Positions 55,163-64,000 of a stretch of DNA of 64,000 nt are shown here, piece by piece; the stretch's first letter is position 1, and every line of letters starts with the position of its first letter. The translations under genes and the position numbers were made by a program. Below the pieces are notes generated by a model, which saw only the letters and a list, made by a program, of their open reading frames with translations, made no database searches and was not told the DNA's origin. The stretch spans positions 1-64,000 of the forward strand of contig JAAXZX010000004.1 in NCBI GenBank assembly GCA_012719645.1. Reading direction: 5' to 3'. The stretch is from Clostridiaceae bacterium (GTDB taxonomy: Bacteria > Bacillota > Clostridia > DSM-8532).

Positions 55163-55884
55163 CTGCCATCACCTGCCAGTCTTACAAACAGCTCCTCCAG
55201 GCTCTGGGTCCCGTATTTCCCGAGAAGCTCTTCGGTTTCACCGATGTCCACCAGGCTGCCCTTATGGATCACGGCAATCCTGTCACAGAGTTTTTCAACC
55301 TCACTCATGGTGTGGCTGGAGAAGAGTATGGTCTTGCCCGCTTTCTTCTGATCTATCAGGAATGCCTGGACTTCGCGCATGGCGCCCACATCCAGGCCTG
55401 AAGTGGGTTCGTCCAGAAGAAGCACATCCGGGTTATGGACGATGGCCCTGGCAAAGGATGCTTTCTGGCGCATGCCCTTGGAGAGCTTCCCTGCCCTCTT
55501 GTCGAGAAAATCATTCATTCCGAATGCGTCCGCAAGTTCCTGAATTCGTTTTTTGATTTCCCTGACGGGCATATCATTCAGTTCCCCGAAGTACTGTATG
55601 TTTTCATAAACTGTGAGCCGGTCGTACAGGCCGCTTTCTCCCCCGAAAAGGATGCCTACCCTGCCTCTTACCTCCTCAGGCGACTCAACTATATCGATAC
55701 CCGCAAGCCGGGCTGTCCCTGAAGTGGGTTTAAGCATGGTCGCCAGCATCCTGAGGGTTGTGGTCTTGCCGGCCCCGTTCTCGCCCAGAAGGCCGAAAAT
55801 CTCCCCCTCCCGGACCGTGAAGGACAGGTCGTTTACGGCTGTAACATTTCCAAACCTTTTTGTCAGCCCTTTAAGCTCAATCAT
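55159..55884 (-). CDS. natA: ABC transporter ATP-binding protein (NatA-like)
   Basis: GLLGENGAGKTTTLRMLATMLKPTSG, LSKGMRQKASFARAIVHNPDVLLLDEPTSGLD; ATGA overlap with natB. Confidence 0.93.
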   Translation of the reverse strand: MIELKGLTKRFGNVTAVNDLSFTVREGEIFGLLGENGAGKTTTLRMLATMLKPTSGTARLAGIDIVESPEEVRGRVGILFGGESGLYDRLTVYENIQYFGELNDMPVREIKKRIQELADAFGMNDFLDKRAGKLSKGMRQKASFARAIVHNPDVLLLDEPTSGLDVGAMREVQAFLIDQKKAGKTILFSSHTMSEVEKLCDRIAVIHKGSLVDIGETEELLGKYGTQSLEELFVRLAGDGR

Positions 55885-56072
55885 CTATTATCCTCCCGTG
55901 TAAAATGTTTCTGTCCATCATCATACATCAAAATCGGCAGGAAAAACAAACCTTTTTCACAGATTTTGTCTTTCCCTTCCTAACACCGTAATCTGGCTCA
56001 GAAGGCCTTTCGCCCTGTTGGGCAATAGGCTTTGAACACGATGCTTTCCAGGAACTGCGGGATCCTTTGGAT

Positions 56073-56103
56073 AAAAAAGACATAGCCGTAATTCACGGCT
56101 ATG
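56073..56103 (-). terminator. Intrinsic terminator downstream of transglutaminase gene
   Basis: Minus strand CATAGCCGTgaattACGGCTATGTCTTTTTT. Confidence 0.8.
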
Positions 56104-56196
56104 CCGGGTTTTTCAGGTACGATGTTACCGGGTGAAAACAACTTTACGCTCATGTTCGTGACCCAGCGCCGCATCGAAATTAGGCTCCCCCGGGGA

Positions 56197-56805
56197 TCAA
56201 TACTTGTCCGGCAGGTTTCCCTTCAGGTCTTCAATGCTGTCATACTTCCCCAGTGTTTTCAGAATGGTTTTACTGGGGTTTATGTAGACAACAGGATCAT
56301 CATATTCGCCGGCCGTAGTGTCAACCTCCAGCTCGGATGCCTCTTTTTCGAAATCAAATGAGAAATCGTATTCCTCAATGCTTCTGCTGGCATCGAGGCG
56401 CACCCACTTTCCAATCTCCCCGATGTAAACCGCGTTGTAGCCATGAACTACCAGGCGGCCTTCCGGATCGTCCTCATCCTTCCTTACCTGGTAGCACAGC
56501 CCGCATGGAATCCCTGCCGCACGCATGAGGGCGGCAAGCAGGTGAGCCTGGGAGTAGCATGTACCATGACCCTTTTCCAGTACTTCTGATGCCTTGATGG
56601 TGATACTGGTTGCGTCGATATGAAATGAATGGAGAATGTGGTCTCTTACAAACTCGTAGATTGCCTGTGCCCTGGAAATATTATCCCTTAATCCTTCTGT
56701 GATTTGCTCCGCTGTTTCCTCGACAAGCGGGTCATCATAGTCGATAATGTCGTCACATCTTAAATAATCGTCCGGATCCGGCCTTTCAGGCAATGGGTCG
56801 GGCAT
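56197..56805 (-). CDS. Transglutaminase-like domain protein
   Basis: GHGTCYSQAHLLAALMRAAGIPCGLCYQV, VHGYNAVYIGEIGKWVRLDAS (Cys-His-Asp triad). Confidence 0.88.
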   Translation of the reverse strand: MPDPLPERPDPDDYLRCDDIIDYDDPLVEETAEQITEGLRDNISRAQAIYEFVRDHILHSFHIDATSITIKASEVLEKGHGTCYSQAHLLAALMRAAGIPCGLCYQVRKDEDDPEGRLVVHGYNAVYIGEIGKWVRLDASRSIEEYDFSFDFEKEASELEVDTTAGEYDDPVVYINPSKTILKTLGKYDSIEDLKGNLPDKY

Positions 56806-57035
56806 TTTTTCCATCTCCTTGAATCATGAAAATCGGCGGCAAGCCGTCACGCACTGCGCTGACTTGTCCTTCCTTAAATAGTATGCTACCAAACTTCCGG
56901 GTATGTTGCAAGCGATAATGGGATAACAGGCTTTCCCACCAGGAAAATTAAGTGTTATAATGATTGATAAATGTAAGGATTTGATACTGTTCCGCCGCTT
57001 CCGGAATCTTTCCGGCAGGAAAGGGGTAAACAACT

Positions 57036-57647
57036 TTGACGAATAAAAACAAAAATAGAATCCTGCGTGAGGTAATCATCTGGCTGCTGGTCGTATTGAT
57101 ACCGCTGGTCCTGGTGTTTTTCCTCAATATGAAGGTTTTTGCCATATCTGCGGTGAACCAGTATTCCATGAAAAACACGCTTTTCGAGGGAGAACTGGTT
57201 TACTACAACCGCATCAACTATAATATAAATACTATTGAGCGGGGAGATATCATCCTCTTTCTTGCTGACGGCAGGATCAAAGACGGTTTTTTCAGCGAAC
57301 TTGCCATAAAGGTCCAGGACTTCATGGACAAATTCAGGCACGAGTCCCTGCGCGCAAATGAACGTTTGGTCAAGCGTGTCATAGGTATTCCCGGAGATAT
57401 CATCGATATCCATGATGGCCAGGTCTATGTCAATGGCGTAAAGGAAACAGGGGCTTATGTGGCAGGAACAACACAGGCTTCCGGGGAATACCCCATTACA
57501 GTCCCTCCAGGAAAACTTTTTGTCATGGGCGACAACAGGGAGGTCAGCAAAGACGGCAGGAATTTCGGCTGCATTGACGCGCGGTCAGTGGAAGGAAAGG
57601 CTGTCATGATTATCTGGCCCCCTTCCCGTATTGGCAAACCGGAATAG
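57036..57647 (+). CDS. lepB: Signal peptidase I
   Basis: VNQYSMKNTLFEGELVYYNRI (Ser), RLVKRVIGIPGDIIDIHDGQVYVNG (Lys), GKLFVMGDNREVSKDGRNFGCI; TTG start. Confidence 0.93.
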   Translation: MTNKNKNRILREVIIWLLVVLIPLVLVFFLNMKVFAISAVNQYSMKNTLFEGELVYYNRINYNINTIERGDIILFLADGRIKDGFFSELAIKVQDFMDKFRHESLRANERLVKRVIGIPGDIIDIHDGQVYVNGVKETGAYVAGTTQASGEYPITVPPGKLFVMGDNREVSKDGRNFGCIDARSVEGKAVMIIWPPSRIGKPE

Positions 57648-57669
57648 ATAACAGGTGTGAGGTAATGAA

Positions 57670-58710
57670 ATGGAAATGGAAGAGTTGGGAATTGTTGAAC
57701 AAAAACTGCCCGATACCAGGGATTCCGGGCTCATGTATTCCATATCCGCAATCCTGTTTGTGGTTATCGGCAGCCGTCTTGCCCGGCTGGGTCTTCCTAC
57801 GGACCTGTATATTATCCTGTCCGAGGTCCTGATAATTGCCCTTCCTCCGATCCTGCTGGCCAGGATAAAGCATCTGAGCATAGTCCCCACCTTTCGCCTG
57901 AAAAAACCCAGGGCTGTAGAGGTGCTTCTTACGCTCATGATCAGCCCGGTGATGATCATTGCGGGAGCCTGTGCGGGGTTTATCGCACTTATCATCATAA
58001 AGAACACCTTCGGATCGCTTCAGATCGATACCGGTGTCACATCGGTAATGGGAGGCGGAAGCGTCTTATGGTCGGTGTTTTTGATAGGCGTAGTTCCTGC
58101 GGTTTGCGAGGAACTGCTCTTCAGGGGATTGATCCAAAGGGGACTTGAGAGGATGGGAGCAGGCTGGTCCATATTCCTCAGCGGGCTCCTCTTCGGCCTT
58201 TTCCATTTTGATTTTCAGAGATTTGCCGCGCAGACTTTCATCGGCATTATTTCCGCTTACCTGGTATACCGCACCGGTTCCATCATAAACGGCATGATAC
58301 TTCACTTTATGAACAACGGCCTGATCACACTGCTGCTGCGATCGGGCACGTCCGGTGTTCAGCAGCAGAATCCCATGCCCCAGCCGACCACAGACCCGTT
58401 CTCATCCACTGAGTTTGTGAAGCTTGCAGAGCAATATGGCATGTCCCTGTCAGAGTTTCTGAACAGCATGATTATACCGATTTTTATAATCTTCATCGCA
58501 TGCCTTATAGTCATTTTCGGCCTTCTCCTTGTGGTTCGTGCCGTTACCAGGAACAGGGTGGAACAGCCCGGGCGGGATGAGAAGGCCGCCAGGGGGTTGC
58601 TCCTGGGTATTCCCGGCATAGTCCTGGTCCTGACGGTGTACACGGCAATAGGACTTGTGCTGCTGAAGAATCCTGCAGGAGCCGGAATCCTCCGGCTGCT
58701 CGGGCTGTGA
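57670..58710 (+). CDS. CPBP family intramembrane metalloprotease
   Basis: PAVCEELLFRGLIQRGL and SGLLFGLFHFDFQRF motifs; multi-TM. Confidence 0.92.
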   Translation: MEMEELGIVEQKLPDTRDSGLMYSISAILFVVIGSRLARLGLPTDLYIILSEVLIIALPPILLARIKHLSIVPTFRLKKPRAVEVLLTLMISPVMIIAGACAGFIALIIIKNTFGSLQIDTGVTSVMGGGSVLWSVFLIGVVPAVCEELLFRGLIQRGLERMGAGWSIFLSGLLFGLFHFDFQRFAAQTFIGIISAYLVYRTGSIINGMILHFMNNGLITLLLRSGTSGVQQQNPMPQPTTDPFSSTEFVKLAEQYGMSLSEFLNSMIIPIFIIFIACLIVIFGLLLVVRAVTRNRVEQPGRDEKAARGLLLGIPGIVLVLTVYTAIGLVLLKNPAGAGILRLLGL

Positions 58711-58797
58711 CAGGAATTTCCGGGGTTATGGCAGAAAACGGGTTTATCATCGTCAATCAGTGGCAATAATAGATGCAATCGATATCGGGGGAAGAAC

Positions 58798-59676
58798 ATG
58801 CTTGTTGCGGACAAATGGACTCAATACAGGGTGCTGGACGCGGGCGACGGGGAAAAGGTCGAGTATTGGAACGGGTATATCTTAAGGAGACCCGATCCGC
58901 AGGTTATATGGCCATGGACCAAACCACCCGCTATCCGGGAGGATGTCCACGGCATCTACCACAGGAGCAGAAGCGGGGGCGGCCAATGGGAATTTAAAAA
59001 GCCCATGCCTGAAAGCTGGACCATTGCCTATGGCAATCTCAGGTTCAGGGTGGAGCCCACGGGCTTCAAGCATACCGGTCTTTTCCCTGAGCAGGCGGTC
59101 AACTGGGATTGGATGTCCCGCGCCATAACAGAGGCAAAGCGTCCTGTTAATGTTCTGAACCTGTTTGCCTACACGGGAGGCGCCACCTGCGCCTGCCTGT
59201 CCGCAGGAGCCTCGGTCTGCCATGTGGATGCTTCAAAGGGCATGGTTAGCTGGGCGAAGGAAAACATCGGCCTCTCCGGGTTGGCCGAAAAGCCTGTCAG
59301 ATACATTGTGGATGACTGCATCAAGTTTGTCCGTCGCGAGATCCGGCGGGGAAGGAGATACGATGCGATAATCATGGACCCGCCTTCCTACGGCCGCGGC
59401 CCCAGGGGCGAGGTATGGAAGCTGGAGGATGCGCTCTATTCCCTGGTTGATGAGCTAAAGGATGTCCTGTCGGGAAAGCCGCTGTTCTTCCTGCTTAACT
59501 CGTATACAACCGGCTTTTCTTCACAGGTCTCCGCAAATATCCTGGAACTGGCATTAAAGGGCAGGTATGGCGGCAAGGTAACCTGCGGCGAAGTTGGGCT
59601 TCCCATAGACGGGACAAGTTTGGTGCTTCCCTGCGGGACCTTCTCCAGGTGGGAGGCATGTGGTCAGGAAGAATAG
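58798..59676 (+). CDS. Class I SAM-dependent rRNA methyltransferase-like
   Basis: LNLFAYTGGATCACLSAGASVCHVDASKGMVSWAKENIGLSGL, DAIIMDPPSYGRGP. Confidence 0.9.
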   Translation: MLVADKWTQYRVLDAGDGEKVEYWNGYILRRPDPQVIWPWTKPPAIREDVHGIYHRSRSGGGQWEFKKPMPESWTIAYGNLRFRVEPTGFKHTGLFPEQAVNWDWMSRAITEAKRPVNVLNLFAYTGGATCACLSAGASVCHVDASKGMVSWAKENIGLSGLAEKPVRYIVDDCIKFVRREIRRGRRYDAIIMDPPSYGRGPRGEVWKLEDALYSLVDELKDVLSGKPLFFLLNSYTTGFSSQVSANILELALKGRYGGKVTCGEVGLPIDGTSLVLPCGTFSRWEACGQEE

Positions 59677-59768
59677 CAGTAAACTCATATTATGTGGTAT
59701 AATATCATGAAAACTTTACTAAAAAGGCTGTGGCCATATCTTCGGAACGGAGGGAAGAAATCGGATTA

Positions 59769-60131
59769 ATGGATAATGAGTCTATTTTTACACTGGTGGT
59801 TGAGGCATTGTATGAAAAGAAGGCGCGGGATGTTAAGGCCATCGACATCAGTGAACTGACAACGATAGCGGATTACTTCATCGTATGCAGCGGTACGTCC
59901 ATGACCCACATAAAGACCCTTGCCGATCATGTTGAGGAAAAGCTCATCGGACAGAATGTGCAATGCCTTCACCGGGAGGGCTACAACAGCGCCCGCTGGA
60001 TTCTGCTGGACTACGGGGATATCGTAGTTCACATATTCCTTGAAGAGGACAGGGAATTCTACGGACTTGAGCGGCTCTGGCAGGACGGAAAGCCTGTTCC
60101 TTTGGTCGAAACCCAGGAGGCCAATGCCTGA
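59769..60131 (+). CDS. rsfS: Ribosomal silencing factor RsfS
   Basis: YEKKARDVKAIDISELTTIADYFIVCSGTSMTHIKTLADHVEEKL...WILLDYGDIVVHIFLEEDREFYGLERLW. Confidence 0.94.
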   Translation: MDNESIFTLVVEALYEKKARDVKAIDISELTTIADYFIVCSGTSMTHIKTLADHVEEKLIGQNVQCLHREGYNSARWILLDYGDIVVHIFLEEDREFYGLERLWQDGKPVPLVETQEANA

Positions 60132-60227
60132 AACAGCTCATGTCCTTGTATCATAAATCAGGGGGTCCTGCGATTGGGAGGAACCCCGAAGAAGCAATGC
60201 AAATTTTAAACTTGGGAGGCTTATACA

Positions 60228-62669
60228 ATGGGGTACTCTGTAGCGATAGACAGGAAATGGCAGAAAAAATGGGAAGAAACCAATATTTATCGATTTGACA
60301 GGGATAACATCGACAAGAAGCTCTATTGCCTCGAGATGTTTTCATATCCCTCAGGCGCCAAGCTCCATGCGGGCCATTGGTACAATTTTGGCCTTACCGA
60401 TTCCTGGGCTCGTATGAAGCGCATGCAGGGGCATAACGTGTTCCATCCCCAGGGTTTCGACGCATTCGGTCTTCCGGCTGAAAACTATGCCATAAAGACC
60501 GGCATCCACCCCAAGGATTCCACTATGCAGAACATAGCCACGATGGAAGAACAGCTGAGGAGGATGGGTGCCACCTTCGACTGGGATTACGAGGTGATTA
60601 CCTGTCTGCCCGAGTACTATAAATGGACACAGTGGATCTTCCTGCAGCTATTCAAGCATGGCCTGGCATACAGGAAGAACGCGCCCGTGAACTGGTGCCC
60701 GAGCTGCAAGACCGTTCTGGCCAATGAGCAGGTAGTGGATGGCTGCTGCGAGCGCTGCAGTTCCGAAGTGACCAGAAAGAACCTGACCCAGTGGTTTTTC
60801 AGGATTACGAAATATGCCCAGGAGCTCCTGGACTGTCTGCCCGGCCTGGATTGGCCAGAGAAGACAAAGAAGATCCAGACCAACTGGATCGGACGGTCTG
60901 AAGGAGCTGAAATTGAGTTTAAGGTAGCAGACAGCGGCCTGTCCTTCAGGGTGTTCACCACCAGGGCCGACACCCTCTATGGCGTGACATATGTGGTCCT
61001 GGCTCCGGAACATGAGCTGGTGTACAGGATTACCACCGATGCCTGCCGCAGGGCCGTTGATGAATACAGGGAGGCTGCGGCGAAGGCTTCGGAGATCGAC
61101 CGCATGTCCACGGTAAGGGAGAAGACCGGTGTCTTCACAGGCGCCTATGCCATTCATCCCCTCACCGGGGAAAAAGTCCAGATCTGGATTGCCGACTACG
61201 TCCTGGCCGGTTACGGCACAGGCTGCGTAATGGCAGTTCCCGCCCATGACGAGAGGGACTATGAATTTGCGAAGAAGTTCAACCTTGAGATAAAGCGCGT
61301 TATAAAAGGCGCGGAGGGTGTGGATGATGCCCTTCCGTTCGTGGAGGATGGCTTCCTTGTCGGGAGCATGGAGTTTGACGGCCTTTCTTCCGCCGATGCC
61401 AGGGCTGCCATCGTAAAGAAACTTGCGGGCATGAACGCCGGCGAGCCGAAGGTTACATACCGGCTTCGCGACTGGCTGGTTTCCAGGCAGCGTTACTGGG
61501 GGGCGCCAATCCCCATCATATATTGCGATAAATGCGGTATCGTGCCCGTTCCCGAGGACCAGCTTCCGGTGGAGCTTCCATACAATGTGGTATTCACTCC
61601 CGACGGGGAATCGCCTCTTGCCAAGTGCGAGGAATTCATAAACACCACTTGTCCCTGCTGCGGCGGTCCCGCAAAAAGGGATTCGGATACCCTCGACACA
61701 TTTGTGTGCTCATCATGGTACTTCCTGAGATATCCGGACAACAAGAACGACAGGGAAGCCTTCAACCGTGAACTGATCAACAAGATGCTTCCCGTCGACA
61801 AGTACGTGGGCGGGGCCGAGCATGCCGCCATGCACCTGTTGTACGCCCGGTTCTTCACCAAGGCGCTCAGGGATATGGGTTACCTGGACTTTGACGAGCC
61901 CTTCCTGTCCCTGGTCCACCAGGGAGTTATACTGGGCGCGGACGGTCAGAAGATGTCCAAGTCCAGGGGCAACACCGTATCTCCCGACGAATACATTGAA
62001 AGGTATGGTTCTGACGTGTTCCGCACATACCTGGCCTTCGGTTTCAACTACGTGGAAGGCGGACCGTGGAGCGACGAAGGCATCAGGGCCATAGACCGGT
62101 TTATCGCCAGGGTTGAACGGCTGGTCAGGAAGTTCGCCGGGGAAAAGGGAACGCCGGGAAGCGACAGGTTCGGACCCGAGGAGAAGGAATTGAACTATGT
62201 AAGGCATTATGCCATTAAGTGCGCCACCGAGGACACTGAGATCTTCCAGTTCAACACGGCCATCGCGCGTATTATGGAACTGATCAATGCCCTGTATAAA
62301 TACGACGCGTTGGAAAGCAGGAACATGAAGCTGATGGAAGATGCGGTGAAGGACGCCATCCTGCTCATGTCCCCGTTCGCTCCGCACTTTGCCGAGGAGA
62401 TGTGGGAAGTACTGGGATACGAGTATTCGATATTCAACCAGCCCTGGCCGGCCTATGACGAAAAGGCCCTTGTCCGGGACGAAATCGAGATGGCTGTCCA
62501 GATCAACGGCCAGGTAAAATACAAGATAAATGTGCCCCGTGATGCCGACGACAAGCAGATTGAGGAGGCCGCGCTGACCGATGAAAGGGCTGCGGGCTAT
62601 ATTGGCGGAAAGAGCATCGTGAAGGTTATCGTGGTAAAAGGCCGGCTGATCAATATCGTGGTCAGATAG
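60228..62669 (+). CDS. leuS: Leucyl-tRNA synthetase
   Basis: [82 protein letters not shown]. Confidence 0.97.
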   Translation: MGYSVAIDRKWQKKWEETNIYRFDRDNIDKKLYCLEMFSYPSGAKLHAGHWYNFGLTDSWARMKRMQGHNVFHPQGFDAFGLPAENYAIKTGIHPKDSTMQNIATMEEQLRRMGATFDWDYEVITCLPEYYKWTQWIFLQLFKHGLAYRKNAPVNWCPSCKTVLANEQVVDGCCERCSSEVTRKNLTQWFFRITKYAQELLDCLPGLDWPEKTKKIQTNWIGRSEGAEIEFKVADSGLSFRVFTTRADTLYGVTYVVLAPEHELVYRITTDACRRAVDEYREAAAKASEIDRMSTVREKTGVFTGAYAIHPLTGEKVQIWIADYVLAGYGTGCVMAVPAHDERDYEFAKKFNLEIKRVIKGAEGVDDALPFVEDGFLVGSMEFDGLSSADARAAIVKKLAGMNAGEPKVTYRLRDWLVSRQRYWGAPIPIIYCDKCGIVPVPEDQLPVELPYNVVFTPDGESPLAKCEEFINTTCPCCGGPAKRDSDTLDTFVCSSWYFLRYPDNKNDREAFNRELINKMLPVDKYVGGAEHAAMHLLYARFFTKALRDMGYLDFDEPFLSLVHQGVILGADGQKMSKSRGNTVSPDEYIERYGSDVFRTYLAFGFNYVEGGPWSDEGIRAIDRFIARVERLVRKFAGEKGTPGSDRFGPEEKELNYVRHYAIKCATEDTEIFQFNTAIARIMELINALYKYDALESRNMKLMEDAVKDAILLMSPFAPHFAEEMWEVLGYEYSIFNQPWPAYDEKALVRDEIEMAVQINGQVKYKINVPRDADDKQIEEAALTDERAAGYIGGKSIVKVIVVKGRLINIVVR

Positions 62670-62713
62670 TGCCGGACATAACGCCAAAGTTATGCAGTTA
62701 GCAAGAAGAGCCT

Positions 62714-62745
62714 GATCCGCCCTGCCTTTTATGCCGGGCGGATTT
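62714..62745. terminator. Intrinsic terminator after leuS
   Basis: ATCCGCCCtgccttttatgccGGGCGGATTTTC. Confidence 0.7.
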
Positions 62746-62766
62746 TCGTAACAGGCCGGAATATTA

Positions 62767-63204
62767 TTGAAAATGCGTGGTGATAGTTTGCAGAATGGCA
62801 ATACCGATGTGATAAGGCTGCTCCAGCCTGCAGTGCTGGCTTTTATAGGGGATGCCGTATTCAACCTTTTCATCAGGGAAAGACTAGTGAGGAAAAAACG
62901 GGCATCCTCCCACAGGCTCCATATTGACGCCACCAGGTATGTCAAGGCAGCCTCCCAGTCCAGGATAGCCAGGGAACTGCAGAAGGAATTCGATGAAGAT
63001 GAAGCCTTCATATTCAGGAGGGGAAGGAACGCGAAGTCCACAACCGTCCCCAAAAACGCGGATCTTCATGACTATCATTACGCCACGGGCCTTGAGGCCG
63101 TTATGGGCTACCTGTACCTGACCGGCCGGAAGGAGAGGCTGGAGAGCATCCTGGAACGGGCGGCGTCCATCATAGAAAGCGATGAAACGGAGAGTCAGCC
63201 ATGA
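62767..63204 (+). CDS. mrnC: Mini-ribonuclease III
   Basis: LQPAVLAFIGDAVFNLFIRERLV, RGRNAKSTTVPKNADLHDYHYATGLEAVMGYLYLTGRKERL. Confidence 0.93.
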   Translation: MKMRGDSLQNGNTDVIRLLQPAVLAFIGDAVFNLFIRERLVRKKRASSHRLHIDATRYVKAASQSRIARELQKEFDEDEAFIFRRGRNAKSTTVPKNADLHDYHYATGLEAVMGYLYLTGRKERLESILERAASIIESDETESQP

Positions 63205-64000
63205 ACAAACAGAAAAAGAAACCAGACAAAAAACCTGTCCGGAAGGATGGGCAGGCTCACGCAAAAAGGCCGCATCCCTACAGGGATCCATACCGCGATA
63301 CGGCGAAAGAGGCCGAACAGGACAGGGAAGACAGGATAGAGGGCAGGAACCCGGCGCTGGAAGCGTTAAGGTCGGGCCGCCCGGTCAACAAGGTTTTTAT
63401 AGAAAAGGACAACCAGGACCCCATCCTTGCCAGGATCGCGTCTTTAGCCAGGGGGAGGGACATCCCCGTCCAATATGTGGACAGAAGGAAACTGGACATG
63501 ATGTCTTCTGCCAGGATACACCAGGGGGTAATCCTTGACGCGGCCCTCAAGGAATATGTCCAGGTTGACGATATCCTCGAAATCGCATCTTCGCGCGGTG
63601 AAGACCCGTTCATTGTCATACTGGACGGCATTACCGACACAAACAACTTCGGTTCAATAATAAGGAGCGCCGAGTGCTCGGGAGTCCATGGCATCATTAT
63701 TCCGAAACGGCGCTCGGCGACCCTTAATGCCACTGTGGCGAAGGTCGCCGCCGGTGCGCAGGAATTCATCGCCATAGCCAGGGTGTCAAACCTTGCCCAG
63801 ACTGTCCGTGACCTGAAGAAGAAGGGCATATGGATAGCCGGGGCAGACCCCGAAGGGGAAAAAGCCTATTATGAAGCCGGGCTGAGAGGCCCCATAGGCC
63901 TTGTCATCGGCAGTGAAGGAGAGGGGATCAGCCGAGTCATAAGGGATGAATGCGACTTCCTCGTGAAGATCCCCATGAAGGGACAGATATCATCCCTGAA
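63201..64000 (+). CDS. rlmB: 23S rRNA (guanosine-2'-O-)-methyltransferase RlmB / TrmH family, truncated by window end
   Basis: Read by hand past the ORF track: [28 protein letters not shown]...[31 protein letters not shown]...[38 protein letters not shown]; ATGA overlap with mrnC. Confidence 0.95.
   Translation, partial: [266 protein letters not shown]

Noticed and set aside
60155-60200. T-box-like GATTGGGAGGAACCCCGAAG in front of leuS
   Set aside because: Resembles the T-box sequence GGGUGGnACCGCG, but only 96 bp separate rsfS and leuS, with no room for Stem I and no downstream terminator; probably a simple hairpin.
1-64000. CRISPR arrays, prophage, defence island, tRNA genes
   Set aside because: No regularly spaced direct repeats, phage structural/integrase genes, known defence genes or tRNA cloverleafs were seen on either strand by reading; a tRNAscan or defence-system search was not possible here.

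Overview
This 64 kb window is chromosomal core sequence of a spore-forming, Clostridia-like Firmicute. The evidence is sleB, cwlD, an SspF-like SASP, YtxC, a V/A-type ATPase operon and a Bacillus-type large SRP RNA next to dnaX. I see no prophage, CRISPR array, transposase, tRNA or full rRNA operon. In order, the window holds: topoisomerase IV-like parE/parC; an ECF sigma/anti-sigma/bactofilin-like operon; cwlD; PRC-barrel and VanW-like proteins; sleB plus small ORFs; argD; a nine-gene V-ATPase operon; XRE-cupin and acyl-CoA synthetase; SRP RNA and dnaX; rho and rpmE; YitT; argF; motAB; PC4/YdbC; DUF6873-like; YtxC; CdaR-like; ftsEX-M23-ctp; a SASP; nusB-xseAB-ispA; a non-coding gap of about 620 nt with its own promoter and closing stem; a membrane protein; dxs; tlyA; natAB; lepB; rsfS; leuS; mrnC; and rlmB (truncated at the window end). 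The most notable signals are: (1) a large structured RNA at about 49.2-49.84 kb, absent from the ORF track. Its size, synteny (nusB-xseAB-ispA | RNA | small multi-TM protein | dxs-tlyA) and terminal stem match the OLE RNA/OapA locus. (2) An A_AAA_AAG slippery site in dnaX with a -1 stop nine codons later, matching the E. coli gamma/tau layout. (3) Two inverted copies of a nested palindromic intergenic element, at 26-345 and about 53.29-53.56 kb, with a second GA-rich hairpin family nested in or near them. (4) ArgR-box-like sites at argD and argF, and several promoter-associated palindromes. All family assignments come from reading the translations. No database search was run.
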